64,000 bases of DNA from Mya arenaria (lineage: Eukaryota > Mollusca > Bivalvia > Myida > Myidae), in the NCBI RefSeq assembly GCF_026914265.1, contig NC_069134.1:65358094-65422093 (forward strand). The letters are read 5' to 3'. Every line of letters begins with the position of its first letter. Position 1 is the first letter of the stretch. The notes under the pieces are model-generated. The model saw only the letters and a program-made list of their open reading frames with translations, was not told the DNA's origin and made no database searches. Positions 11,896-24,600 of this stretch are shown here, piece by piece. The position numbers and the translations under genes are program-made.

Positions 11896-13963
11896 GATGT
11901 GCGCTCCTTACTAGTAATGTTGTGCGTATCCTGTAGTGGAGAGCTTTTTCGAAACACCTTATTAGTACTTCTCTGCGTTAGATTATTGACTTCTTTCTTT
12001 CTGTTTTTAAGTTAAATATACGCAAAACAAGTTTACAAGATTTATTTCACACAATTGTATATTACGTTCACAAAACATAGTTTAATTCACATACACAACA
12101 CAGTGTTACGTATACCAAACCTGAATGCTACACAACAACACTCATTGACAGAGAATCATTAATAAATGTTTGTCAATGAGTAACCGCATTGGAACAGTCA
12201 GTGAAAGAAGAGATACAGTTCATTTGTACACTAATTTCCGAGCTGTCCTGCCTAAATTGTAAAATAAAATGATTTCATGACATGCGAAAGTTAAGTTTTA
12301 TACATATGTTAATTGAGGCAAGAGTCTTAATGTCATCACTGTATTCTAGATAAACGAATACGAGCGCCTCCCTGTAAGCCCTACGCTCACCTCAGTTAAA
12401 ACATATGATCATTGTTATACTTGTAAGACAAATAATGTCCAATGTTCAAAAAATAAAACAAATACGCATGTGAATGCAAAAATATGCCGTTATAAAGTTC
12501 AAAGTTCAAAGTGCATTGTTCAAAAGGCCTCCGGCCCATACACAAACACAATAGCAAACATACCGTATATCAAACACACATGACAGATAGCAGTGTTAAA
12601 TTGAAAGTTTAAAAGATGTCATTGCTATAATAAGTCAGCCAATCAGAGGTAGCCATTTTAGAAAGTTAGCAATAAAAGAAAGCTTGTTTTATTAATACTC
12701 TATTTTTCATTGCTTACTTGACTAAAAGATATGTAACATAGTTTTATTTTTAAAAGCATATTGATGTAGATGTATTGTTGCTTTAATGCTACAAAACAAT
12801 ATTTTAAATAAATACATGGAGACTAAACACTTTATAATGGCTTAATTCATTCAAGAAACAAGAAAGGTAAAATTAATGTTACTGAAATATTTTATACTGT
12901 CTGTTTAGTAAGTATACCTAACCAAATACATACCCCTCCCCCATCCCCTCTTGTTTTTTTCCAAACCCCTGGTTGAGCCAAACTTCAGCGAATCCCATAG
13001 ATTCTAACAACTTTTTAATTTTAATTGCCCAATTGATTTCTGCTGCGTTATTTTTTTATCAGTTAACATCGAGTTATATGCAAGTTTGATAATTTTTCTT
13101 TCATCCGTCATTGTTATTGTGAAAAGCGGATGATTGATGCCCTTTCTATGGACATATTCCCTGGGTAAAACCGGCTATTAAAATGATGCACATTGTAAAT
13201 AATCTTGACAATTATAAAGGTTAATCTTTCTATATCAATGAAGATTCATTTTTTTTTATGAAGAGATAATGATAAAAGTCGATATTTTTCCTCAAGCTAA
13301 TTGATGCAGTAGAGTTTACAAATGTTTAAATGCGTAAAATACATAAAATAAAACTTACATGACAATACAAACATTTTTTTTTTCGTAAAACACGATTGCA
13401 TTGATGGGATACAGCAATAACGCTACCGTATAAATATTATGTAACCATGCATATTACTTTACTTAAAACAAGTATAATCCATTCCAATTTTTTGCTTAAT
13501 CATTTGTTATATTTGTTTAACTTTCAAACTAAAATTTGATTAACGTTACTTAACATAAAAATCATCAATTAATTTTGTAATAAGGGATAAGGTTAAACAA
13601 TTTATTAAATATAATTATTAAATACACAAAGCAGAACATATTGCCTTTATTGCTCAAATACACTTGTATCATGCAAGAAGCAATTAAGCTGTTTTCAGAG
13701 TTAAAACCATCAGCGAATAATGGATTATTGAATGCTTACATTTCAAAATTTGAATATAATCAATACAACACAAATCAGAGATAAAAAAGATGTATCAGAA
13801 AGAAAATATAATTACATGTACATGCATTATGATTTTAAAAGATTTACATACCCCACACCAAGAAAATCGAATGGAAGAATAGCGTAGATATTTTAGAAAT
13901 GTGAATGAGACTATGGGCCAGAAAAGAACACTACAATGCGAAATTGTCATAACGACCACTGTG

Positions 13964-13964
<1 letters not shown>

Positions 13965-14041
<77 letters not shown>
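13965..14041. repeat. (AAT)n microsatellite
   Basis: Uninterrupted ATA/TAA run of about 75 bp, producing poly-Ile or poly-Tyr frames that are not genes. Confidence 0.95.
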
Positions 14042-14497
14042 TATGATAATGACAATATTACCATGAAAAGCTACAGGGACAAGAAGCCAACAAAGATCAA
14101 GATTCTTAAAGTTTACCTGTTCGTTTATGAATATTACATGTTCTAGAATCGTCCATGTTCTAATTGCTTGAGTAGTCAACGGTGACAAATAACGTTTAGA
14201 TGCGCAAATGGTTCCTGCAGTTAGATGTATAAAACAGGTAAGTCTTTGGTTTTGTCTACAATGTTTATTGATTGTTCAATGTGTATCCAAAAATAACTAG
14301 CCAATCAAGTTGTTTTATTGCGTCAATTAGCCAAAAGATAATATGTGGACAATTGGGTGCTTCAGTTGAATAAAATATTGTATTAAAAAAACACACAATG
14401 TTTTAGAGTTTTTGATATATTCAATATAGGGTACAACCTTGATTGTTGTAATTTTGAAACTTTATATGGTCTATTGGAGTTCACAATATATTGTTTA

Positions 14498-15199
14498 AGG
14501 CCCGGTCACACCGCCCGAACTTTGTTGGAGCGTTCCTTGAACGGTAGGGAGAGGGGACCGAATTTCGACAACGCTCGTCACCGCGCACAAAATGGGAAAA
14601 AAAATCGAAAACAAGGGCGTTGCCTTAGCGGTGAACCGCTGAAGCCGGCGTTGCTATAGCGTTGGCTTAACGGTAGCGAGCGTTGGTTTATTCTGGTCCC
14701 GCTCCGACACCTCCATACCAACGCCAAACCAAAGTTCATCACCGCAATGGATCGCTGCTTCAACGCCCGACACCGTTCCAGCAATCCCGTGTCCGCTCGT
14801 AAAACGCTTACAACCGCTCCACCAAAGTTTGTGCAACGTTTAATCACCGCCCGGGCAAAGCTGGCGAAGCAGCGGGGGTCCAGCGTTCAAGATTTCTGCG
14901 TTGGCCTAGCGGACCCAAGCGTCCACGAACTTGCGTCTAGCGGTGCCAAACTTTGACTGGGCGTTGTTTGAACGGTGGTGAACTTTGCCGGAGCGGAAAA
15001 TTGCCCGCTCCTCACCGCTCGCAATATTTTGTGCAGCTCAAAACTTTCGGAGCGGTAGGAAGGACCATAAGCGGTGGCCGAGCGTATACGGCGTTGCCTT
15101 AACGGGGGCCAACTTCTGGTGAACGGTAACGAGCGGTGATGATTTTTTTTCACCGCTCCAGGAACGCTCCAGCAAAGTTCTTGCGGTGTGACCGGGCCT
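14498..15199. mobile_element. 702-bp GC-rich inverted-repeat transposon with TTA target duplication
   Basis: Ends are AGGCCCGGTCACACCGC on the left and its exact complement on the right; TTA flanks both sides (14495-14497 and 15200-15202). The inverted similarity continues inward through GAACTTTG(T/C)TGGAGCGTTCCT. The 3-bp TTA target suggests PIF/Harbinger, though this is inference. The interior is much richer in GC than the surroundings and is built from many copies of AACGGT, AGCGGT, AGCGTT and complements. No transposase, so non-autonomous. Confidence 0.85.
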
Positions 15200-15202
15200 T
15201 TA

Positions 15203-16284
15203 AATATCTATTATATATAAAAGCTTTGTGTTTTAAACATGAACACCCCTAAATTGATGAATCATACGATGTAAGCTACAGGGACAAGCCAAGTAGTAGT
15301 CGAAAATTCAAAAACGATCCTGTTTAGAGGCGCAAGGAAAGAGCCCAAACGACATTGACCTAGACACTTCAGACTACACACATCAACATTATAAGTATTA
15401 CGCGACTGATACGCAAACTGTTAGCATCAAAGTAAAATGTGTGGCCTGCAACACCGTTACATTTTCTGAGGTAAATTGCCTGCAAGTTATCTCCCATTAA
15501 ACGAAAATCATCTGCCTGCGATTGATAGTTTCTCCTACAAATATAGATAAATAATAAGAAGAAAACAACGAGATACGTTTTATCAAATGCATGTGAAATG
15601 AGTACACAATTCTAATTGTGTTGTTCTTTTCATTGAAAGTGCCCTTATTCATCAAAAAGCATACTGTTTACACATTGAATGATCAGTTCTTATAAACCTG
15701 AAGATATTAATACACATTCGTTCAGGATTAATAAATATCATTCATAAAGGATAAGGCAAGTATTATTATATTTGTAATGTTAAAACAATATCCATCAATG
15801 TAATACCAAAACAAAACAAATGAAACATCTCAATATCGACTCTGAATTATAAAAAAGCTATACCACAGGCAAGACTTGAATGAAAATTAAGTAATAGAAG
15901 ATAAAAAATCTGTTTCGGTGTAAGATCGTAATATATTTGACCGAGTGAGCACTAAAAGTATTTTGTTCATGAGTGGCGTAAAAACGAGAGAAACATTCAA
16001 TTTTGTCTACATAAGGAAAATCTTTATACAACACATAACATATTATATGCTATTTGTGCCTAAAGGTGGTATTTAAAGACATTTAAATGTATTATATTGC
16101 AAAATCATGCCAAAATATGCCCTCGTAACGTCATTTCGGATGACGTTGTACATTTTTGTTTCCCAAATTTCAAAACAGTGAATAATATGAGTGAGTGAGT
16201 CAATATATTCATGTATATAAGTACTGATCATAAAAGGATATTTTGAATATTTATAACTTAGTGAACTGTCAGTAAAACAAAGAA
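15203..16284. other. Intergenic, no gene seen
   Basis: AT-rich sequence between the transposon and the duplicated GPCR tail. No exon or repeat of note. Confidence 0.45.
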
Positions 16285-16576
16285 GAATACAAATGTCAAA
16301 TTGTTTTCAGATTGGAATTGAAAAGCCAAATTGGCAATGATGAAACAAATCCGCCGCCTCTTTGGTTGGCTAAAAGCTGCTGCTCTTTGATGTGGACAAT
16401 GTTTGACCTCTGCAGTTCGTTTCTCCTTTTCCTAAACATCGCTCTTTAGCTCGTGGGTCATGCTTCTTACAGAACATATCTATTACGTTCTGTCTGAACT
16501 TAGAACCGCTTAGGAAATACAAAATAAAGTTAATGGCGTGATTCAGAAACATTAAAAGGTTAACTGCTGCCAAGGT
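16285..16576 (-). pseudogene. Tandem copy of the GPCR 3' end (TM7, C-tail, 3' flank)
   Basis: 16285-16576 repeats 16577-16868 at a constant 292-bp offset with few differences. Read on the minus strand it re-encodes AAVNLLMFLNHAINFILYF and the C-terminal tail of the receptor. In this copy the frame continues past ...KERC for about 21 residues, where the main gene stops. It lies downstream of the gene's stop and lacks TM1-TM6, so it is a duplicated exon fragment, unless a splice form uses it as an alternative tail. Confidence 0.85.
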
Positions 16577-16725
16577 GGAATACAAATGTCAAATTGTTTT
16601 CAGATTGGAATTGAAAACCCAAATTGGCAATGATGAGACAAATCCGCCGCCTCTTTTGTTGGCTAAAACCTGCTGCTCTTTGATGTGGACAATGTGTGAC
16701 CTCTGCAGTTCGTTTCTCCTGTTCC

Positions 16726-19700
16726 TTAACATCGCTCTTTAGCTCGTGGGTCATGCTTCTTACAGAACATATCTATTACGTTCTGTCTGAATTTAGAACC
16801 GCTTAGGAAATACAAAATAAAGTTAATGGCGTGATTCAGAAACATTAAAAGGTTAACTGCTGCCCAGATGGTATTATGGTATTGAGCAGGAACTGACTGT
16901 TCCAAGTATGGCCTTCCTATTAACCATACTGAGACCGGCGTGGTACATAATACAAACACTGTATTCACCGTTAGTAACATAACAGTGACTGATGCACTTT
17001 TGTCTTGGGGGTTTCGTGTAGAAGAAACTACTTGGAACATTCTTTTCCTCAGATCTCGGCTTGAAATTAGATAACTAATGATTATTATGTTTCCGATAAC
17101 CAAAATAATTGCCGGAACAACAACGTACAACAGAAGACTCATCCAAGGATAAATGAAACTAAAGAAAATGGCGTAATCATTCGTGACAGTTGGTAAACAG
17201 ACTAGCATCTCGTAATAGTCTCGAGTGTCAGTAGTTTCAACCGAAGCAACATCAGATTTGTTTTGTTTGGGCTTTGAAGACATTATGTCATAAAATGCAA
17301 CCGTTGCCTCTGAGTTGAACTTTTCATTTGACATTGTAGCGTTGAAAGCATTTATATTGGAAGAAAAGGCTGGAACAGGACTAGAATAATCAGTCATAAA
17401 ATGACTGTTTACCGTTGACTGTTCCAACAAACGTAGTGTTGTAGGGGATAGATTAAAAGCGTCCATTCTTTCAATTGGGTTGTGTGAGCTATTCGACACA
17501 CGACTGTCCGTACCTTGTTGAAAGCTTTCAACCATTGAAGTAGAATTAATGATAAAACTGGAACGATTTAGAGCTCCATGATCTTCAACAACCAGCCACT
17601 CAAGGTGCACACCGAAGAGAACGTGCGAAGTTCCGCCTAAAACAACGACGACCAGCGATGTAATGACTAATAGTGCTGAATTCGGTGTACACAGGACGCG
17701 CACCTTGTGAGGCCACTTTGTACTAATGATGCGTTCGCACGTGACCGCTACCAGAAGCCATGAAGACAGCTGAGGGGAGGCGAATACGAAGAACCTGCAA
17801 TTTACGATAAATGTATTAAAACACAATTACATAATGACCTGTTATCTTACAAAAAGGTATCACTAAAGGGTCACACTATGGGTTTACACGTGATCGATAC
17901 ACTCATGAAACGTATTGATTTTAACGCATTATTATTATTATAACTCCTTTGACTTTAATCATCAAAAACAAAAATATGTGATTTCCTTAGATATAAACAA
18001 TTTCTAGAGCTTTTTAACTAAAGATTGTGTAGCCACGTATTTTTTTGTAACCCCTATTTAAAAAGGTTAATACGTAATACGTTATGGCCATCGTAATAGA
18101 TGACAACTTATGCCTTTGACCGTAAAGCATAGTGCTAAGGGAAACGGTAGAAAAAGAAGGTAGATATTGCATATAAGCATGGGGCTTCAGAATATACTAT
18201 ATTTATATGCATGCATACGACAACTAGACTTAGAAAGTGTGCTTTCATGACGGACAGTATAATTCTTATGCTAATGACCTTGTCGAAATTTGTTTGTGGA
18301 ATAGACATTGTGAACTTTTGTGATTTGCTTGAGATTTAGCATATAACAAAAATATACCCTGGTATATATAGCAGTTTTATCATCATCAGTTGTAAGAATT
18401 TCCTATCATGAATCAAAAAAGAGAAACAAAGTGGAAATTGGTCGTGCTAGAACAAAAAAATATTTGTAAACCCCATGCCAGATGAGTCACGCGCAAAAAG
18501 GCGCCACTTCTTATTTCTTGTGCTGTATGAGGTTTTTAATTATGGCATTTCGGTATATTTGTCTTTTTAGCGATATCTCGTCGACCTTTTTCTACTCACC
18601 TCATTCGTACATTAAAAGCAATCATGTTAATGCGCCATTAAACTGACAAGCATTCTTGATGTGTGTTTCAAAATGCAAAAAGTGAAATAAATGTCCCATT
18701 TTAAAGCCTACATTAGTTTGAAAACATACGTTAAAAACGGTTAAATCATATACGATTTAAGGAATCGAGTACTTAAGCATGGACAGAACTTTAACAATGC
18801 TATGAAGAAAAGTAAAGTGGGAAGTATTTGATTCAAGACTTATATTCTGACTGGCATGAAGCTATTAACATCTTGTTTAAAGCATATGGTATAAATCGAT
18901 TCCTTTCAATTAATTGTCCCATATTGCTTTGCGATTTTTCGCCCCAAGCTTGAGCACTCGACGACAACACTATAAAACTCCAAAGAAAAGTTTGAGGCTA
19001 CGTGTGATTCTTACCATATCAGACGACAGCCAACGTTACCAAGCAGGCTAATGTCGATACCAAACGAATGGATCATCCACCAGCGCAGCAGGCCTGTTAC
19101 AACAGTTGAAATGGTTATGGAATATATAAACCGTCCCACATGTAATCGGTTGAAAGGAAGATATGGAATGTGGTCACACGGAGCATACAGTTGCTTTTAT
19201 TGTTTTGCTTTGTATTTACATTACATTCCACAAAGCAACACTGAAAATTCACCGATGATATGTCTTAAAATTGTGTAAAATACGTTTATACAAGTAAGTC
19301 AATGCATAGCGAATTTCATGTATCGCCATAACAACCAGCCAATAATTTCATTTGGTTTCAGATTCTTTATTGTAAATTATAAACGTAACATTTGATAGTT
19401 CTTTCCAATATTTTGAAACAGTCAGGACTTTGAAACAGACACTCTGAATACAGTCGTGACGAAAGTCATGAGTGCCTTGGAACATGGAGTTAGTTATTGT
19501 CATTATTCGTCAGTATAAACATATATTACGTCTCCAACATAAATGATGCAACGCCATTGGTCCAGGACTGGTCACGCAGTGACCTCATTTATTTCCCTAT
19601 TGGATCACCAAATTTATATAGTACCTTATTGGCGTCTAATTTGCGATTCCAATTAATATTCCAGTAACTTATGAACATGTAAACAGCATGTCGATGTGAT

Positions 19701-20575
19701 ATATACGTTACGGGGTTAGTAGGTACGGAGCGCGATATGGTTTTCTTTGCCCCGTATATCCCATATCGGGTTACCCACTTACCCCGTTACTTATTTTATT
19801 TACAGGCAGCTAAACCTAAGATTTTTATTAAAGTATTTTGCCGAGTGTAATGGTCACATACGCTATGGTCAAGAAACATATATCGTGGTTCCAGCTTTGA
19901 TAACAGACTCAGAATAAAAAATGCAAATATTACAGATGTAAAGGAATACGGGCCAAATACTTGATCAGATTTAGTAAAATAGTTTATGTTCAGTTACTTT
20001 GGGCTTAGCCTTGTGCCTTAAAAATGGACCTTTGTAGTTTACATGGTTTCAACATATTCGCCGTTTTCAGAGTATTATTAATTTTGTTGTTAATTGTTTT
20101 CCATGGTATGCATAAGTAACTCACAAGTTTCTGTTCATTTGTTGTTAAAATCTATTTAAAGCATATGCTCAGATGATGTTCTTACAAATTTTGCTTTCTA
20201 AAAGCAATTATTTGTTTCCATCTGCTTTGATAGATCCCCACCCAAAACCTTGGGTGCGTATTTTCACCGTAATGCTGTCGTGCTTGGAAATAAGGAGATT
20301 TTATACAGAAATTAGTTTATACATATCATATCAAAAACCGTAGAGAAAGCTATGTACGATATTAATTGAGATTTAGAATGTAATTCAAAATGGGACTATC
20401 AATTGAATGGTTGATGAAGGATGAGCAATAGGCATAGGTTCGTTATATGTTTGTTGGTATATATAAACTCTTTAAGACCGACCATAGTACGAAGGTCATG
20501 ATTTTGATATAAATTTAACCCTTGACTAAACATTGAAGATGTTATATATGCATACAATATAAATAATATATACAA

Positions 20576-20643
<68 letters not shown>

Positions 20644-21625
20644 AGTGTCTATCTTGTTAACTCATTACCAAGAGTTGTAGTGTCCGTGACGCATCATTTA
20701 CATATCCATATTTGACACTTATATATTATAATCTACAAACTCATAATGAACAAAACTTTCTGGGTTTGATATTAATCTTGGAATAATCAGCGCTCACAAA
20801 TATTCAGAATATATGTAAAAACAAAGTCAAAAAAGGACACATCCGACAATTTTTCAAACAAGTTGTACTTATTTCATAAACTTTAACATTGGTATATCAG
20901 ATCTGCATCGAGTACATACAAAATATCCTTATACATAATTTAATCAATAGTTTACCATTGCTATGTATTTAAATATTTCTGAACTAAAAAAGTTTTACGT
21001 TTTTCACATACAAAACTATAGAAAAAATGAAATACACTGAAAGTATCTTACAGAGTATAATACATAAAATGATCCACAAAACAGTTAAACCAGAACGTTT
21101 ATCATTTTAAATGAAAAAAAATGATAGAAATATCCTGGCCTCTAGAAATGGCCATATTCAAACATCCTGAATTGTAAGGTTAAAAAAAACAGTTCAGGTT
21201 ATCAAGAAGAGAATAGGTTACTAATTTCGAATATAAAAAAAAAATCAAGTAACGTAGTTCATATTATACTCCAATGCATCCTAGTTGATGACAGTACAGT
21301 GAAAATAACGATCATATTTTATTTGTAGTTCGTATAAATATTGTTTCAAGAATTGTATCACCTAAAAAGTGTTCAACTAAATTTGAATTTTTCAAATGAA
21401 ATACAATAGGATTTATCAAGTATGCATTATTGAATGTGAGAGAAACCAGATCTCACCAGTGTACAGCACCATGAGGTCTGCGAAGGCCATCGCGATCAGG
21501 TAGATGGCCGTGGACGTCTTCCGGGAAGCGGGCCGTGTTAGGACGATGATGGTGAGAATATTCCCAAATGTACCCATCACGAGCAGAACGGGTGGAACTA
21601 TACGATATAGTAATGCTGCGGTCAT
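16726..21625 (-). CDS. Class A (rhodopsin-like) GPCR, orphan peptide-receptor type, three exons
   Basis: Exons on the minus strand: 21625-21457, 19093-19015 and 17794-16726, total 1317 nt (438 aa plus stop). Junctions are ACTG/GTGAGA, TAACAG/GCCTGC, ATATG/GTAAGA and TTGCAG/GTTCTT, and joining them restores the reading frame. Landmarks: TM1 with GN (PPVLLVMGTFGNILTIIVL), TM2 with ADL, TM3 Cys in GCRLIW, CER in place of DRY, a very long Ser/Asn/Thr-rich second extracellular loop (~130 residues), basic ICL3 ending KRMFQVV, TM6 with CTTP, and TM7 with an NHAINFILY variant of NPxxY. These fit lineage-expanded molluscan neuropeptide-type receptors (FMRFamide or TRH-receptor-like); the ligand cannot be read from sequence. 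TAGTCAACT just before the ATG could be an acceptor, so a further N-terminal exon is possible. Confidence 0.85.
19707..19790. repeat. 84-bp imperfect palindrome in a GPCR intron
   Basis: Left GTTACGGGGTTAGTAGGTA and right TTACCCACTTACCCCGTTAC are inverted copies, continuing to CGATATGG/CCATATCG. Likely a very short fold-back MITE in the first intron of the GPCR gene. Confidence 0.7.
20577..20642. repeat. (AAT)n microsatellite
   Basis: About 65 bp of pure ATA/TAA repeat inside the first GPCR intron. Confidence 0.95.
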
Positions 21626-24600
21626 AGTTGACTAAGGATACTTTATATTTCTCTTACTGGTTCTCCTGTATAATGTCACATTTATGCAAGCCCTAATCCG
21701 GTTTATGGTCATTTATTTCTCTGAGCTCAATCAGAAGCTTATTTAAGGAGGCTCCTTTCAGCTGCAACGTTAGGTAAAACAAAGTCGAAATCACATTCTG
21801 GTGGCCCTTTTCAGTGTTCTTTACTACATTTGTTTTTATTTACCAAAGCTCAGTAAAAGCAAGAACAAGTAATCTGTCTTTTTATGAAAAAGCTTATCTA
21901 TCCACATACCTCTCAGGTCATTAACAGAAACTGAGCCATGACCTTTGTATATATATTTGAAAAAAATGCATGTTTAAAGGAACAACTCCCTTGCTGGCAG
22001 CGTACAGTTATTTTAAGTTTGTTCAAATTATTAATCTGATTTATTTGGTTGGAGAAACCACGTTACAATGCGCTTTTTAAATCAATATTTTTGGTTAAAT
22101 AGACCATGTTACACAACTCTTATCAAATTAGCAATCTGACTTATCTAATTGAGTAGACCACGTTATAAAACGCTATTCAATTTAGCGACCTGATTTTTTA
22201 TAGTTGAAGAGGCCCCATTACTAACTGTATGTCGGCATGACATATTTCATCCACATTGTCAAATAATTATGAATAGTGTCAGCTGTTAATTCAAAGGCGT
22301 TTATTTTCACATTGCACACACAATTCAATGTAAAAAGTACTACCATATACACCATGAGCGAGACCCTTTAACGCCAATAAATAAGCTTCGATAGGTTTTA
22401 AGCGAAATTAAAGGGATTGCGTTCGTAAAAGGCTCGTTAACATGATCAAAGTGATAGCAATGTAAAAACAAGTGATCTACATTAAACTTATCCCAATCAT
22501 AACGTTATATCTCCTCAGAGATGGTGAATCTGTTTTGAATAATTCTATATTTTTTATTATACGCTTGTGCATCCGATCTCTTTAGAATGTAAAAGCAAAT
22601 TTAGCTATGTGGCCACTAATACTGTATAATTACTTAAAATATCAGGTTCATTAGGCAATGATAAAAACAGTCTTGGAGATTTTCTTAATACGATTATATC
22701 CGAAATCTGTTTTAACCATCTTTGACTGATACTGTCATGTATGATTAAAGATAAACATGCGAGCACAAATTAGCCATTTGGGTAGCGAGGTATCATTTCA
22801 CACAAAAATTAAGCTCGGATCGTATAGCGGAAGTCTTTTGAACTAATAATTCTTTTTCATGTTTTTTTATAGTAAAACTATATTATAATTGTATATTGAA
22901 CCAAGGTTTTTTATTCATGTTTCTGAACTGGTTGAAAAGAGTAAACCTTTATCTAGCTTCATATAATGCATTCATTTTTACACAATCCTTGAAGTCTATT
23001 CTGATATGGGTTTCCAATGTAATTTTTTTTTTAAATAAAAAGATAAACTGAATTTCTTTTCATTGGACAAGCCAAATGTCTTTCAAAAACTTTATAAAAG
23101 TCTTGGTTAATCATCTATAGGGTTGTTATTGAATATAGTATTTTATTTTTCTAAAAACTTTACTTTGCATACAAAAAGCTTAATATTTCACAATCATCTG
23201 TTCGCTAAATTATTTAATTATACAGTATGATCTTGTTGTAGATTGTAGATTGTGATTTCACAAAATAAACAAACATTTAATTGAAATTAATTATACTTAT
23301 TTATTATTTCGCACTTTTATCATGACATACATAGTTCCAAATAGCTTAACAAACAAATATACGTAAACTATATACATATGATAAAAAGCAACAATAAAAT
23401 ACATACAAATAATCTATATGTTCAATACGTATTAAAAACAAAACAAAACAAAAAATAATTCAATTCAAATATATTTTATCAGAAAGATCGTGTACTCTTT
23501 AAAAAAAAACATTTGGAAAATAATTAAACGCATGTCTTCTTCAAACATTAATATAGAGGTAAAATGGACGAACATAGGGAACTGTGGCGTATCTACAGAA
23601 TGCTAAAAAAACGTGCATAACTGACAAATTAAGGTTTCTTAGCATACTGACTATTAGTTCCCATACATCTCAATAAGGAAGAATGTCTTCATGGTTCCTT
23701 TAAAAAACGTTTATGTGCCACATTCCCTTTTTCCTCCTGAAAGAGTATCCCTTAGCTGGAGTTATTACTTGACCCTGGGTCTCGTACGTGTATACAAACC
23801 TTTTATATGTTTTTGATATACAGTCGAACACCATTGACTCGAACTCCCAGGGAGCGGCGAAAATAATTCGAACCTCGGGAAATTCGATCCAAGCGCACGG
23901 GCATCAACATAACGTAATGCCTCGACCTCAGAAACGATGTATGTTGTTTCAAAAGATAAGTACAGTAGTATCACCAACTAGCTTGGTAATCATATTTAAG
24001 GTATGGGGTCCTTAAACCTATCCTTGGGGTAAGCTGTATTTCACCGGTACCTGTTTTGACAGTTCACCGTTAATACAGTCTCGTAACAATTACTAAGATA
24101 TGATGACATCAATACGAGCGGTTTCATGAAATTCAAAAATGATATTCCAAGCGAATTATAAGAGTGTTGTGATCAATGGTGTCAGAGCTGCAGACAGGTT
24201 GAGTAGTACACGCATTAACTACTTTTTCAAGAACCATAGAAATAAACGGTATGTTTGGAATAGGTATGTAATTCCTGAGTGTGTTCTGATCGAAATAAAG
24301 AGGTCTTATACGTTACCTTTTTTATGGATATTGGTAAGCACGCAGTGTCAAGCGAGACGTTGATGATCTTTGTCAAAACAGGAAAAAATCCTTATATGCC
24401 CCTATAAGGAAACCATGATGGTAAAGGATCTGTGTCACAATTTTCTTTGGGGATCGTAGAAAGATTTTCTTCAACTGGTTTCTGAGGCTGCCGTAAATTC
24501 TACAAGCTGGTATAAGGTTAATGGTTGATATAAAAATTGTGTATTTAACTGAAAGAGTCAGACTTCTCGGTGTGTGGGGTTATAACACTTCGTATACTTT

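Larger units (their letters stand above)
11114..14497. other. Long gene-free stretch with minor repeats
   Basis: AT-rich sequence holding a ~20-bp minisatellite (11775-11895), a short inverted repeat around 12137-12182 (CTCATTGACA arms) and an (AAT)n tract. I see no coding exon with credible splice sites or domains. Confidence 0.45.

Noticed and set aside
13795-14188. Frames with poly-Ile or poly-Tyr
   Set aside because: Trinucleotide microsatellite, no flanking protein signal.
23821-23900. Pogo/Tc1-mariner-like end (TA then CAGTCGAACACC)
   Set aside because: Only one end found; no partner, no transposase, so not listed as a separate element.
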